Source of the DNA: Polytrichum commune
Lineage: Eukaryota; Streptophyta; Polytrichopsida; Polytrichales; Polytrichaceae
Direction: 5' to 3'
DNA: 64,000 nucleotides
Assembly: GCA_950295325.1 (NCBI GenBank)
Contig: OX485805.1
Span: 6,450,501 to 6,514,500, forward strand
Part shown: positions 1 to 11,940 of the stretch, piece after piece
Layout of the letters: the number at the start of each line of letters is the position of its first letter
How positions within the stretch are numbered: the first letter of the stretch is position 1
Translations under genes and position numbers: made by a program
Notes under the pieces: generated by a model
What the model was told of the DNA's origin: nothing
Seen by the model: only the letters and a program-made list of their open reading frames with translations
Database searches by the model: none

Positions 1-953
1 GCTTTGTACAGCCATGAAGCACCCCACACTAGTTCATCCTAGAATGATCAAATAGCCGCACCATGCTCCAGTAAAAGCAGCCACCACTCAGCACAGATTT
101 TAAATTCATTATGAGTCCACAATATTTCTTGAGGTCTGTGATTAATCTTCAAACCCAGGGTTTAGTTCTTGAGTCCTGTGATTACTCTTCAACCCTAGGG
201 TTTAAGGTTTAACGTTCAGAGTTTTAAGGTTTAGGGTTCGAATACAATTTCACTGATGCTAATTATAAGAGTTTAGAAATCGAAGTGCTTACATTATAAC
301 CGGAGTAGGAGCATCAGAATGGGGGGCAGACTACTCCTGCAATGGGATCACTATATCTCCCTCAGTATCGATTCGCAAATGCAAATAACTGGAGAAAACC
401 AACGCACAGAACTGGGTTACATACTCGAGGTCAGGAAATGACTCAAATTCACAGTGAATGAAAGGATCATGCAGAGTCGAAGTGATCTGGGAAGACAACA
501 TCACATACCTGGACTAAATTCATGCATCAACATCACTCACATTGCTTCAAGGATCACCTCAAACTACACTTGGAGCATTTATTCATCAATGCGTACCAAA
601 CATAGAGTTCCAATTTCTAATATTGTGTTTCAATAAATATACCATAGTTGCAAGACCTAAATGTCTAAATTCTGAGTTGCATCATTGTTGAATAAACCAT
701 TACCTCAATCTTGAGTTAGCAATACGTAATCCAGTTGCACATTGAGAACTATGTTATTTCAGTATGTTATGCCACCATCATACCTGCTTGGCAACAACTA
801 GGAGCCTGGCAGAATAGGCTCCATCAATGCTGTTGAAATGCCAAAGAATATGCAGCAGAAGCAGCCGCAGTTCCTCCAGCAACATCGGATCCAGAATTTG
901 CTGGCATCTCCCTTGAAGCCCATGCATTGGGTGTCCATGTCCTCCTGGGTTGC
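1..953 (-). pseudogene. GH9 endoglucanase pseudogene, exon 3 and 4 remnants
   Basis: Read on the minus strand, about 780-950 resembles exon 3 of the intact cellulase gene at 6112-9248. It reads QEDMD, then after a frame change SGSDVAGGTAAASAAYSLAF, then after another AYSARLLVVAKQ followed by a GT splice donor. Positions about 309-385 carry a piece of exon 4 (GRYSDPIAGVVCPPF, a stop, CSYSGY), and 1-41 the next piece (DELVWGASWLYKA), which runs off the window edge. About 250 bp of unrelated sequence (46-295) splits exon 4. At least two frameshifts and in-frame stops make it a pseudogene. The SGSDVAG core and the SARLL end make the family call secure. No exon 1 or 2 remnant is visible to the right, so the copy is truncated. 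Confidence 0.8.
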
Positions 954-1396
954 AAAGTTTAAGTCATAATAAACACATAAGGATTTTTCATAATCATAGT
1001 TAAATCTAGGGAGGCTAATGCTTCATCATAGATTTGCTAATGCAATAAAAGTTTCATTGAAACAAATTTGATTGGTAAAAGTTGGAGAACATGAAAACTA
1101 ACCAAATAACGCCCACAACCTTACATTAATAACCTAAAAACTCTAAGATTGATTCTTGACAAGATTACCATGATTTATATATACTTAAAACCATCAAACA
1201 ATTAGACAGGGATGCAAACAGGTGCTCAAGCCTTGATGAAGATCATACAACAAAAGTATAATATTACTGAAAATGAGTTGCCTTCATTGGCTCTCAATTC
1301 TCTTGAAGTAGATTGACATGGAATTAAACCAAATGACACAATTATTTCTTCCACATGGTTCTACAAATCCTAGCTCATGTGTTTGTGAAGTCCTAC
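954..1396. other. AT-rich spacer, no gene seen
   Basis: I see no coding similarity or clear repeat border here. It separates the cellulase pseudogene from the first palindrome-ended repeat. Confidence 0.5.
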
Positions 1397-1753
1397 AATA
1401 TTCTCCAAGATTTAGTGTCAACAATTCTATTTGTCTTGTTCAATACTAATTGTAAACCATCTGTCTAGTGTCACTAACACTAAATGTAAACCTAACATTG
1501 TTTGTTATTTCATGCTATTTCATTGTTTTTTGTAATTATTGTCATTACTAAGTGGATTTTCATACAAAGTGCAATCATCCATGACAGTATGTCATTACTG
1601 AAATGTAAAGATACAATATTTATCAACCTTCATAAGTATTTCATTACAGAAATCAAAGTTGGGATAAAAGTATTTTTATTCATGAGTGTCATCAGATAAC
1701 TTATCACAGTGACATAAAATACCATATGACACTAAATACAAGATTTAGTGTAA
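1397..1753. mobile_element. Palindrome-ended MITE-like repeat, type A copy
   Basis: The right end is GACACTAAATACAAGATTTAGTGT split by a short centre, and the left end carries GATTTAGTGTCAAC. Inside the left end are subterminal AGTGTCACTAACACTAAATG and CCTAACATT segments, in the same order as the copies at 8102-8463 (inverted) and 20580-20971. It has no coding capacity and is about 357 bp long. The family is defined only by comparison within this window. Confidence 0.6.
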
Positions 1754-2049
1754 TATTTATCACAGGCTAGGGGCCCTCAAGTTCACCCCCCAATATCTAG
1801 GATAACATTAGATATCAGAGTTGATCAGAGAGATTAATTCTTAAAAAGGTTATGAAGTTGATTGATTTTAACCCATTCAAGATGATTATTTTACTCGACT
1901 AGTCATGATCTTGCTCATTGCTGCAAATAATCTTTAGACTATATAGCAGATGCAAACTGTGATGATCTGAAGACTACATTAGATGCAAATTAAAGTGTGA
2001 TTACTGTAAACTTGGAGATATTAATTAAAGCTGCAGACCTGTGATTGAG

Positions 2050-2290
2050 CACTACACTAGATATTGTGTTTAGTGGCATATAGTATTTTATGTCAATGTA
2101 GTAACTTTTCTAGTGACATATCTTATAAATAAGTTTATAAATACTGTCATCCCAACTTTCATTTTGGTTCATCCAAATGCCATTTATTGAAACAAAGTTT
2201 GGTATATTCTGCACCCTAATTTTTTTTGTAACGAGATATTGTCAATGGATGATTGAAATTTGGATTAAGAATTACTCAAAACCCTCACCT
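2050..2290. mobile_element. Partial type A palindrome-ended repeat
   Basis: It starts with CACTAGATATTGTGTTTAGTG, a decayed terminal palindrome, followed by the arm TATTTTATGTCAATG that also follows the terminus at 8102. The similarity fades near 2290, so only one end is present. Confidence 0.5.
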
Positions 2291-2405
2291 GTGGCGTTGA
2301 GTTTATGCATGACCCATTGACATTGCACATTCTTCAATGCAAAAACTTCACAAGGCTCGTCCTGAAGTCATCACTGAGTCTGTCCCAAACTCTACGATAA
2401 TGGTA

Positions 2406-3839
2406 CACCCTAACCTTGATAATGTCACACCCTCCGTTTCACCAAAAAGTGTGATATAAACAAGGTGTGACATACTTGATAATGTCACATTTTGTGCATA
2501 ATGTGATATTATCAAAAAATATGTAGAAAATCAAAATATAATTACAATTTTTTTTTTAAATAACAAATACGAGACTTCAATGTTTTTGAATGTAAAATCT
2601 AATTCAAAATTGTGAATAACAACAAGAGCACATCATAATGTGTCATTGAGATCAGGTAAAGACCTCTCACTAGAGACAAAGAAGCTTCTAATGTCACATT
2701 GTTTTGTTGATGTTAAATGTGTAACACCAATTCTAATGAGTTTGTCATGGATTTTTTCCATTTCTAACAACTCATGAGTGCTGAAAATCTGAGAACCTTG
2801 GCTAGCCATAAAATTCAAAACATCTTTAGCATATTTTTGTGCATCGCTTAGCTTCACTACTTTAGACTCATCATCACTGCTAACAACAATCAATGGGTCC
2901 ACTTCCATGGAATCAAGAACATGTTCGCCATCTTGCACTAATTGCACAAGCTCCTCAGTAGAAAATTCCACCTCAAAATCATCTTCACCTTCCATGTTTA
3001 TGTACTCCAAAGGACAAAGCTTTTCTACAGGCTTGCCTTCAACATCCAAACCCAAATTTAATGCGGCGATGAGTCTACCCAATTCCAAAGTTGCTTCCTC
3101 CATTTTGGACTTCATACGTTCATCAAGATTGTTTATATCTGCATTCCACTCTGCAGGCAATATGGCGGACTTTCTCCAACAATTTCTAATGGTTTGATCA
3201 TCTAATTCATGCCATGCCGCCACACACCATAGCATAGCTTGAAAAACATCAACATTCAATTTCCCCAAATCTTCATTTGAGTTGTTATCAATTTGTTGCA
3301 AAGTCCAGGCAACAAGCTTGCGCTTATAACACATTTTGAATGTTGCAATCACTCCTTGATCCAAAGGCTGAACAACTGAAGTCACATTTGGTGGAAGGAA
3401 CAAGATACTGATATGGGAGAGTACAAAAGCATTAAACCCATCTATAACTTTCTTGACCTCACCATGAATATCATGGCTTCCTGCATTATCCATAATAATG
3501 CAAATCTTTCTATAATTACATAATCCATAATTACACAAGGCATCCCACTATCATGCCGAAAGCATTGAATGAGAGCTCATTCAATGACCCCCAATATGCT
3601 TTGCTTTAGCCCATGCTCACCCATGAACAATAATATCGAACCCATGCCCACCCATACAATCCATCCATACTTGATATTATCACATTTACACTACAGATTT
3701 TGAAAAAAAATAGTGACATTATCAAGGGTGATAGGGATAATAACGAGGGAGTTTTACACTATGAAAATCGGTTTCAAACTTTTAGGTGACAATATCAAGG
3801 TGTTCTATTAACAAGGGTGACATTATCAAGGTTAGACTG
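2406..3839 (-). mobile_element. Tigger/pogo-type DNA transposon, 5' part of gene deleted
   Basis: The ends are inverted repeats: CTAACCTTGATAATGTCAC near the left end, and its reverse complement before GGTTAGACTG at the right. The dinucleotide TA stands directly outside both ends (2404-2405 and 3840-3841). That is the target duplication expected of pogo/Tc1-mariner elements. The element is 1434 bp and contains only the C-terminal half of a transposase, so it cannot be autonomous. GATAATGTCAC-like motifs are repeated inside both ends. Confidence 0.8.
2633..3538 (-). pseudogene. Tigger/Jerky-like DDE transposase, N-terminally truncated
   Basis: An open frame of about 300 codons runs to a normal stop. 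Near its start is IIMDNAGSH, which matches the second catalytic Asp block of the DDE_1 (Tigger/Jerky/CENP-B-like) family. It is followed by FLPPNVTSVVQPLDQGVI, the family's most conserved stretch, then the CWRKSAILP region and an acidic C-terminal tail. The helix-turn-helix, CENP-B DNA-binding domain and first catalytic Asp are missing, and the apparent start lies inside the catalytic domain. The frame is still long and uninterrupted, so the loss of the 5' part may be fairly recent. In a complete copy this enzyme would cut and paste the element at TA sites. Confidence 0.75.
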
Positions 3840-4006
3840 TAGATTGAGAACCCCTTTCTAGATTATTTTTTTCAGGTTTTCTAACTGAACAATGATCTCA
3901 TTGACAAGGGAAGGGACTAGATCAGCCTGGAGGAAAAATCAATAACCATTTTCACCAGTGATCAATTTATGGGCGAACTGATTGTCAGAAATTCCAAATA
4001 AAGGTA

Positions 4007-4998
4007 CAGTCCTACCTCTTTAATACGACACTCGATAATATGGCAACCTCGATATTATGACACAAATTTCGTAAACCAAACTTCCAAGTTCAAATCTACC
4101 TCTATACTACGACTATGACAATGTTAATACGACACTCCTAGACCCCCCAAATGTCATATTATAGAGGCAATAAATGCATTTATATGGTGGGTCCCATACA
4201 CTTATATATACATAAATACATAATTTATTTTAAATTCATAAATCTTATACATATGAAGTTTGGATTAAGGAAGTTTAAATGTAAAATGTTGAAATAAACA
4301 TGAGAACCATGGGAACTAGGTTCTCTTTCTAAAACCCTACTCATGAGGACCGAAGAGAAAAATCGAGATTGATCAAGGAGTTCGAAGACCTGGCCCTTCT
4401 TATATCAAAACTGCAGCTTGGATCAGATGAGATGCCATTTGAAGAGTATGTGGTAATGGAAGGTGAAGACATCATTGAGGCTGAATATTGCATGTCAGAG
4501 CTGGTCGATATGGCCTTAGGACAGAGAATAGAGCCAGTTAGTTTGGACCTTACTGTTGAGACCGTAAACCCTTTAGATGTTGATGAGAGACCTCCACCTA
4601 TTGTGAAACTGACGGATGCTCAACAACATGCTCAGCTATTAGCTACATTTTTTATGGACAATTCATTAGACTTCACTCCCACAAATCTGATGAAATTGCA
4701 GGGCATAATAGAGAAGTTCAATAAGATATATGTTGCTAACTTGAAGTGGCAACATCAGCGGACTATTGATTCCTTCTTCAAGTCCACATAGGTTTAGTGA
4801 GGAGAATTTGCATATTTGTAATACATTTGAAAGAATACTCATTTTTACATATGGAAAAATATCTTAAGTGTGTTTTTATGAAGTACCTCGTTATTGTGAC
4901 AACCAGGTCCAATTTGTCATATTATTGAATATGTGACACCTCGATAATACGACCTTTTTCTCGTTTCCCAAACGTGTCATATTAAAGAGGTAGGACTG
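4007..4998 (+). mobile_element. Second Tigger/pogo element, internally deleted
   Basis: The left end begins CAGTCCTACCTCTTTAATA and the right end is its reverse complement with one or two differences. TA flanks both ends (4005-4006 and 4999-5000). CTCGATAATATGG-type motifs recur inside both ends. It is 992 bp and encodes only a transposase C-terminus. It lies 168 bp from the first Tigger element in the opposite coding orientation and has different terminal repeats, so it belongs to a separate subfamily. Confidence 0.8.
4369..4791 (+). pseudogene. Tigger transposase C-terminal fragment
   Basis: The 140-codon frame parallels the tail of the frame at 2633-3538 domain for domain. Both have an LGxxL helix, the motif Y-x-x-MEGED followed by acidic residues, VKL(S/T)DAQ, and a final basic stretch before SFF. 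Here the end is VANLKWQHQRTIDSFFKST. The catalytic DDE region is absent. The same ending, VANLGRQHQRSLDSYFNSS, recurs near 19583. The label rests on this internal comparison and on the DDE_1 match in the first copy. Confidence 0.7.
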
Positions 4999-6111
4999 TA
5001 TTGTGAAGAACTTCTTGTCTGCAATAATATTTATCTCCGATGATTCGAATTTAAGTAAGCAGCTGTTAGTGCGAGGCATTATTCCATGACTCCGTGCGGC
5101 AGTGTATTGAACCCATTCTTTTTGTATACAAACTTCAAAGGCATGAATTTTGGGGCATTTTTGAATTGAACAAACCCTAGCTGCATCCCCCATGCAGGAG
5201 AGGTACGCCACTATGTATGTATTGTGACGTAGTCTCCGGTCAATCCTTCTTACTAACTTGAGTATTCTACAAACAAAATGTCAGGCGAACTCCTCAGACC
5301 TTAGTTCTAGCTAGGTTTGATTTTGTGAAATGAATAGACAGGTTGACATCATAATACTGGGGCTCAGATCAGGGGTACTATTTTCTTCAATTTCTGGGAG
5401 CCGCAATCCTAAACATAGACCTGGTTCACTTACAACCAGTGCAGGGTAGGTATTGCTTTGAGCCCAATGTGATGCTCAGGGAGTTTGAACCTGTCTAATG
5501 CAACAGAGGCTGTGCCCCGATTGCACGTGGCTTTGCTTACAGTGAATTTTAAGGCTCGATGATCAGTAGCTATCTACACAAATGCTAATGCAGCACAAAG
5601 AATCTGATCAATAGAAGAAAATCAAACCAAATCACACCCGCACACTTTATACATTGCATCCCAGTCCAAAATTTGTAGAGGGATTCAAGTTTCCGAAGTT
5701 GAATTACAACGTTGCAAAAGTGGAAGGCCCCAGAAGCATCAAGAACTTTAAAAAATGCAGAAGGAAGCAAAGATTTTCTGAAAGACTTGCATGCAAACAT
5801 TTGAGTTGCATTGCAAGATGAGTTAAAGTACTTCAAACAGTTACACTGTTCCACTCTTCCTTTTTAATTGTAAAACACCACTACATGCATAGCTGCTGTG
5901 GGTGTAAGTGCTGATCTACTATACACTGTATACCTATATAGATAGGATTAGCTTGTCCGTGATCACCTCCGCTGCGAGATTTGTCGCCAGGGTGTCATCA
6001 GGAGCTAGCAAAACTGGAGGGTGCACTGCTTAAAAATTCACAGTACCCTTGTGTAACTGAATTCACGAAAGCAATTTACTACAAAATCTGTCGATCTGAT
6101 CCATCCCCAAC
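4999..6111. other. Spacer and probable 3' untranslated region of the cellulase gene
   Basis: No conserved coding sequence is seen. The part nearest 6111 should hold the 3' UTR of the minus-strand cellulase gene. I could not pick a convincing polyadenylation site. Confidence 0.4.
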
Positions 6112-9100
6112 TTAATAATATACTTGTCCAGTTGCAAGGGCAGCCAGCACTCCCACCATGGGAGCAGTGATGTAAGTGGTGGGCTCTGTCTGTGCATAGT
6201 TGGATCTGCTGTCTGCGATGTGGTCACTCTGGTCAGGACCTCCCAGGACTGCACCGGTGGCTTGGTTCGGGTTAGGATTGCCACTCCAGTAGTAGGAGAA
6301 GCCCTGGTTGCAACCGATACCCCAGGGATAGGACCTCATTGCAGGCAAAGAAGATGCTCTGTGATGGATGTGGGTTGGGTTTCGTCCGAATCCCACCAGG
6401 TAGGATAACCCTGTTGGATTCCGACCCATTATGTAGTCCACCTGAAACATTTATAAGAAATCCGTAAGAAAAAACTTGCTGGGAGTCAAGGATTCAAGGA
6501 ATAACCAATAATGTGTGAGATACGAGAAACTTATCGTTCCAATCAGTGGAGATCTAGAGACAAGGGACAAGACACCATGAGGTATCTAAATTTTTGGTTT
6601 GGAGAAATGTCAATATTATATGCAAAACATCGAATGGAATATCATAGGGTGATAGGACAACTCTTGGATTTCCAAGAGATTGAAGAATTATAAGATCTGT
6701 GAACAAAATGAAAATTGCTTCTTGAGTAAAGAGAGATGACAAGATTTTAAGTAAAGAAATTATAGATGCATAGAGATTGTAGAGATGTTTTACTATACCT
6801 GCTGTCTAGCAAAACTGTACATCTCTCCTGCACTAAATTGCCTTCCTCCGCAGTTGACAGTCCTCCTGGAGCCTGAGAGATACTTGGCATACGTGGTGAG
6901 GAGGAAGGTGGCGGTTGTCACATACTGCGTGTTTGAGGCGTAGTTCAAGAACAATAGGCCACCTGTACCATGCATGCAACCAAGGAGTCAATGCCCATGA
7001 CATGTACTTACACAAACTAGAATGCTCAGAAATGTAGTAATCAAAGTGGAACATGGAATGGGCACCCTCGTTTATTCTGCATATGCATCTAATCAAACAC
7101 TGTTAAGTACCTGGAGTTCGTGTAGTGTACATCATAATGTCACAGACGAATTGATCTGCACGGTCCTTGTAACCCTGGAGACCGCCATTTCCCCTCAAAA
7201 CATTCTGTGAAACACACACACACAGATCCCTTGATCAGCAAAAAAATCCAGAGTAGACTTCAAATTGACATAGTGCGAAAATCCCTACATTACCAGGTCA
7301 GATTTCTAGCAGTGCGATCCTTGAAAAATCCTTGACAAATCCTTGTTTTGTATGACACATCCTTGTTATTTCAGAAATCCTAGAGAATGGGATTGAATGG
7401 AACACTAGAGTAGGAGAGATCTAAAAGCTTACTTGAGCAAGCAGCACTTGGACTCCGGGATATTTATTGTCCCAGCTGAACATGTTGACCGTAGTAGTGG
7501 TGCCACCGAGGTAAGCTCCATTGTTGATAAGGTACTGGTTATACCAGTTATTTCCGGTAGCCTTGTAAAGCCAGGCAGCACCCCACAGCAACTCATCGCT
7601 GAAGCCAGAGTATGAGCAGTAAAATGGGCACACCACTCCCGACAAGCTGTCGCTGTATTTTCCCCGAAACCTGTCTGCAAAGCTGAACAACTGCCACAAC
7701 AACAACAATGAGATTAGAACATTACAGATTCAGACTTACAGCATTCTTGGAGATTTATACCTCCACATGGAGAACCCTGCTGCGCAACTGTTGCAAAAAA
7801 GGAGATCACTGTTTTGTTTCGTTTTTTGCCACAAAATGCACTTTATCCTAAGTTACCTGTTGTGCGCTTCTTAACAGTCTTGCAGAGTATACTCTGTCAA
7901 CTCCCCGAAATGCAATGGACGCAGCGGCAAGAGCAGCAGCCGTCTCTCCCGCGACATCAGATCCAGGTCGAGATGCATCGATTTTGTAGGCAGTTCGGTC
8001 AGTTGTCATGTCCTCGGGTCTTTGCCAGCAGGAATGATCACTGTATGGGTTTCCAACCTGCACAAAATCACAAATGCAAAACACAAAAAAGTTCAATCAG
8101 CAACACTAAATATCATATTTAGTGTCATATGGTATTTAATGTCAATATGGTAACTTTTTCGGTTACGGTTCTTATGAATAAGTGAGCAGATAGTGTCATG
8201 GATGATGGATGAGGTAATTCATTGGCCAAACCCCTGCCTCCTCTTGTCAGCAATTTGTGTTGAAATATTGTCATGAATGATTGAAATTTGGATGGAAAAA
8301 TGACTTGGTAAGTGACACTAAATCTCTAATCCCCCCAAAATTTTACAAGGATTGACAACTAATGGTGGGTTAACATTTAGTGTTGGTGACACTATGCCGC
8401 GGCTTACAAATATTATTGAGCAAGACAAATTAGAATTGGTGACACTAAATATCATATTTAGTTTAGCATTTCTCAGCCTAGTATTCCGTTCAAATCCTTC
8501 TGCTGACAACGACAACGACAACTAGATATACTTTGTAGAAACATTTCCTCGTCTGAATGTGAAATTGTGGAGAGAGCTTGAGAACAATGAATATCTGGCT
8601 AGGTTACCTGAACCCAGAGCTCGTTCGGAGCAGTGTGAGCCTTCATGAAGTAATCTGTTCCCCACCGAATGGCATTCAAAGTGTTTCCTAGTTGACCAGT
8701 TCTACGCAACTCTCCAGAATACTCCACTACACTCCAGGACAGGATGGTCATGGAGAAGGCCATGGGGAGCCCAAACTTCATGTTGTCTCCAGCATCATAG
8801 TACCCTCCAGTCAAGTCCACCTACACTCCAAAAACACCACCAACCACTTAACCCAATGCCGAACACACATACACTGGAACTCCTTATCTGCAGGCATCTG
8901 CACAAAGACTGACCAAAAACAGAAAAAGGAAAGCATCCAAAACAGATCAATATCATCGCCAATGATCTACATCATGGGTTCGCCACTGCGCTCGGTGAAA
9001 ATTGAGGAATTGGCATGCTTGCTTACCCCTTGGCTCCGACCATCGTTCAAAGCAGAGTTTCCCCTCCACCGAAGACGCTGCCATCTTGGCAACCTTCCCG

Positions 9101-9248
9101 ACCTCTGCAAGTCGTAGAACAAGATGGACGTGCCAAGGGCACTGTTGTAATCCGCAGCTGAGAATGCCAACACAGTCGAGATCAAACTGGCCCATACAAC
9201 GGCAGCTACCACCAAAGTGTGCACATTCAACATCATCATCATCCCCAT
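6112..9248 (-). CDS. Endo-1,4-beta-glucanase, glycoside hydrolase family 9 (class B type)
   Basis: It hydrolyses beta-1,4-glucan chains in the wall. Seven exons join in frame: 9248-9027, 8820-8608, 8057-7857, 7690-7433, 7204-7111, 6962-6799 and 6441-6112, giving 493 residues, a normal length for secreted plant GH9 enzymes. All introns are GT-AG. The start chosen is the first ATG before a Met-rich hydrophobic signal peptide (about 1-29, cleavage after VLA). GGYYDAGDN holds the two Asp of the catalytic base region (D83, D86). PTHIHHR near 406-412 is the GH9 His/Arg signature, and [10 protein letters not shown] gives the acid Glu (E470). SCWQRPEDM and the [16 protein letters not shown] block are also family hallmarks. 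No CBM49 tail or membrane anchor is present, which suggests class B. A decayed relative lies at 1-953. No key residue is missing. Confidence 0.93.
8102..8463 (-). mobile_element. Type A palindrome-ended MITE-like repeat in cellulase intron 2
   Basis: Both ends are palindromic: ACACTAAATAT, one base, then ATATTTAGTGT at the left, and a near-identical palindrome at the right ending ATATTTAGTTT. The tetranucleotide AGCA lies directly outside both ends, a candidate target duplication. The inner arms match the copies at 1397-1753 and 20580-20971 in inverted orientation. It sits wholly inside intron 2 (8058-8607) and explains why that intron is the gene's longest. Confidence 0.65.
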
Positions 9249-10364
9249 ACTGTAAAAATCTCCACTAGCAATGAATATCGACTCCAAACAAAAATTATGT
9301 TGAGAATCAGATCGAACTCATGAGCCTGTACTGATCTGCAGATGGTTCTAGCTGAGCTTGCTTCTTCAAGACTCTGACCAACCTATTGCATTGCAGACGT
9401 TTCAAACAGACAGCTATGAGTACTGTGATGACAGTTGACTCTGATGGGGAAGCTACCGGGATATAATTTGGTTTGACAAACTGTTGATGATGTGTCGAGG
9501 AGTTGACATTGGTTTATAAGTTGAGAGGTTAGATGCCTCCGAGGTGCCACTAACCTTAAGTTAGAGATTGGCGAGGTCGTGCTCCTGCCGTGACATCATC
9601 CAGTTTCGCAGAGAGCGCCGATGTTGATTTCTCTAATTTTAGGAGACCCTGCTTTCCGCTGTATTTGCTTTGATACGGTCGTTTTAGGATTGTCAGAAAT
9701 CCCATTTCCCCCATAAAAATTCATGGAGTGGCATGTGAGTAACCTTCGGAAGGGTAAACAGATCACGTGGAAAACCCGGATTGTAAAACGCTCGACAAGT
9801 TGCTATGGGAACCATTCTCATTTTATTCTTCTGGGAAGAATCTGGGAAGTTGATTCACAAAACCGAAGAGAGAAACCAGCAATGGTCCGAAGATCGAACA
9901 AAGCACGCAGATGTTATAGTATTCAATAAACTCAACCTCAAAAAATTGGCTGGTTTTTTGCAATTCTTAGATCATTGAATTTCACAACTGGACATTAGAC
10001 TCTATGGACCTAAGTCATAGCAGCCCCAAGATGTCAATTGAAACCATTTGCATCGAGATTGAAAGAAGGAAAGGGTGAAAAGGGGAAAACTTGATAAATG
10101 TGCACTAGGTTGTGGGATTCAAACTTAATCTAAGTTTACTTGCACTAGGTTGGGGCATCATGTGGTTATATTCTCAAGGCCCACGTGTACGAACGCACAT
10201 TGTTGAATATTGTTACTTGAAACAACATGCAGCCATAACGTGATGATCTCAAAGTGATGAAATCAATTGTCCCATTGCCTCAAGATGTAAGCACTTCATC
10301 ATGTCTAAATGACAACAATGGTATTGAAAGGTACTCTCTATTGTGAGGGAGAGGGGGAATAACA
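9249..10364. other. Upstream region of the cellulase gene, no gene seen
   Basis: This should contain the 5' UTR and promoter of the minus-strand cellulase gene. A TATA-like ATTATATCC is readable on the minus strand near 9461, but nothing confirms it. No other coding similarity was found. Confidence 0.35.
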
Positions 10365-10590
10365 ATTTAGTGCATACGAACATAGTACCTCTCATTTTAT
10401 CCAACATAGAATCCATGAATAGTATGCAACCCGGAGGTTGTTTGCATTTTTAGTTCATTTGATATTGGATTTAGTTTTAGAGATCCCCTAATATTAGTTT
10501 AGTCCAAGTCATTTGAGATGAAGTGGCCACAAACCTATAGGGGTCCAAATTCTCATGTTGCATGCATGAATGAGAGGTATGCTCATATGC
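10365..10590. repeat. Short inverted-repeat element, CCTCTCAT-ended family
   Basis: The left end reads TACCTCTCATTTTATCCAAC and the right end GCATGAATGAGAGGTATGCT, i.e. an imperfect inverted repeat. The same pair of ends bounds copies near 13905-14265, 19955-20155, 59660-59850 and 60398-60780. No coding capacity is seen. Confidence 0.5.
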
Positions 10591-11340
10591 AATAATGTCA
10601 CTAATCCACATGCATGAGTTGGTATCTCGAACGCTTTTACAAAAGTTGGGGTACATGTGGTCTCATGTGCAAGAGGAAACGAGGGAGTGCGTTTATCACG
10701 TGTGTTTTTACTACTATGATTATAAACATACAAAGTAGTGTGGAACATCAGTAAATTAGCATGGGTCAACCCAATTTCCAATGTTAGTTTAGAATCTCTA
10801 AGCCCACAAATTGATATCAAGTACTTAGGTCCAATTCACTAGGGTTCCAAGTCCTAAGTTCCAAATCACTTGAGGTCAATATGTGCAATCTCAACTGCTG
10901 AGCGAAAGGAAATTGAGACTTACCACTTCACACATGGTCCCAAGTATGACATGGACACCTACATGGCAACACTTTTTGGAGGTGAGACTTGGGACTTGTG
11001 TTGAGAGTTTGATTGAGCAAAAAGCTAGACCCAACTCGCACCACAAGTCCTAAAAATTCTTTTGCATGATACAATCAAGAATAGACTCGAACGGTTTCTT
11101 GAGGTTCAAAAGCTGGGACTTTGCCTCCATGTTGGAACTTGTTGACATGAATGGGACTTTGGACCCCATGTGAACGAGTCCTTAGACTCATAGTATGGCC
11201 ACACCGGGTGAGCTGCAACCAACAAGCTGAGGGGCTTTGGGTGTTTGTCCCATCCGCCCTGGATGGGTGGCCCCAGCCATGGGAGGGCCCCACATCAAGC
11301 CGGTTGGCAAGGCCCCGGACGGAACCCCAGTGTGACCAGG

Positions 11341-11575
11341 CTTTCACAATGTTTGGGAAGTTTTCGGGAATATTCTGTCAAGATGCTAGTGATTATCAAT
11401 CTAGCTGGTTACATGTTGTCATCTTCCAATTTTGCTTTATTCATTTGAGGTATATTCTATAGATTCCTCTAGAATGATCTGTAATTCTCCTGAAGACTCG
11501 AACTTCAACCAGTTATTTCTCAAACTCAACCGGTTCATCTGTAACTAACCCCGGTTCTCCCCGGACATAGACTCA
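11341..11575 (-). repeat. Dispersed repeat with TTGACCGAxTATGCCCAAAA-type end
   Basis: Its reverse complement matches 14940-15145: GAACCGGTTGAG, TTTAGAGGAATCTATAGA and CATGTAACCGGTTGG follow in the same order. Related copies lie at 19735-19935 and within 47200-47300 and 56170-56280. No reading frame is conserved between copies, so I treat it as non-coding repeat. Confidence 0.5.
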
Positions 11576-11940
11576 CACATTGAATCAAAGTCCAAGTTGG
11601 CAAGTGCTGTATGACACAGGAAATTATATGAATCCCCAGGAAACTCAGAAGTATTTTACAAGAGAGTTAGCATTGCATTATATTGGAGTGCATGAAATCA
11701 CTCCTTCAACCCAGCTTGCTGTCGGCGAGATTGCTGGCAGCTGGATCTTAAACCTCGGTGAGTCTAGCACACATAAATAGAATCAATCAATCTGGGGCGC
11801 TAATTAGACAGTCAACTCACAATACCACCGTCTCACTTAATAAGCATTACACTTATGTATTTCCATGACTGTACGTTACTAAGCAGAACTTGAGAGCTCC
11901 TTCTTCACATGCCCACTTTTCCAAGGGCCAATGAGGTCTA

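Noticed and set aside
5585-5854. Cys-rich 89-codon minus-strand frame downstream of the cellulase gene
   Set aside because: Its Cys residues are irregular, no signal peptide is present and no homologue comes to mind; it is probably 3' flanking DNA.
9249-9287. In-frame extension upstream of the cellulase ATG
   Set aside because: The extension begins at TTG, not ATG; the ATG at 9248 is followed directly by a normal signal peptide.
11075-11462. Overlapping frames of 90-103 codons on both strands
   Set aside because: They arise in a locally GC-richer stretch and an inverted repeat, with no shared protein between copies.
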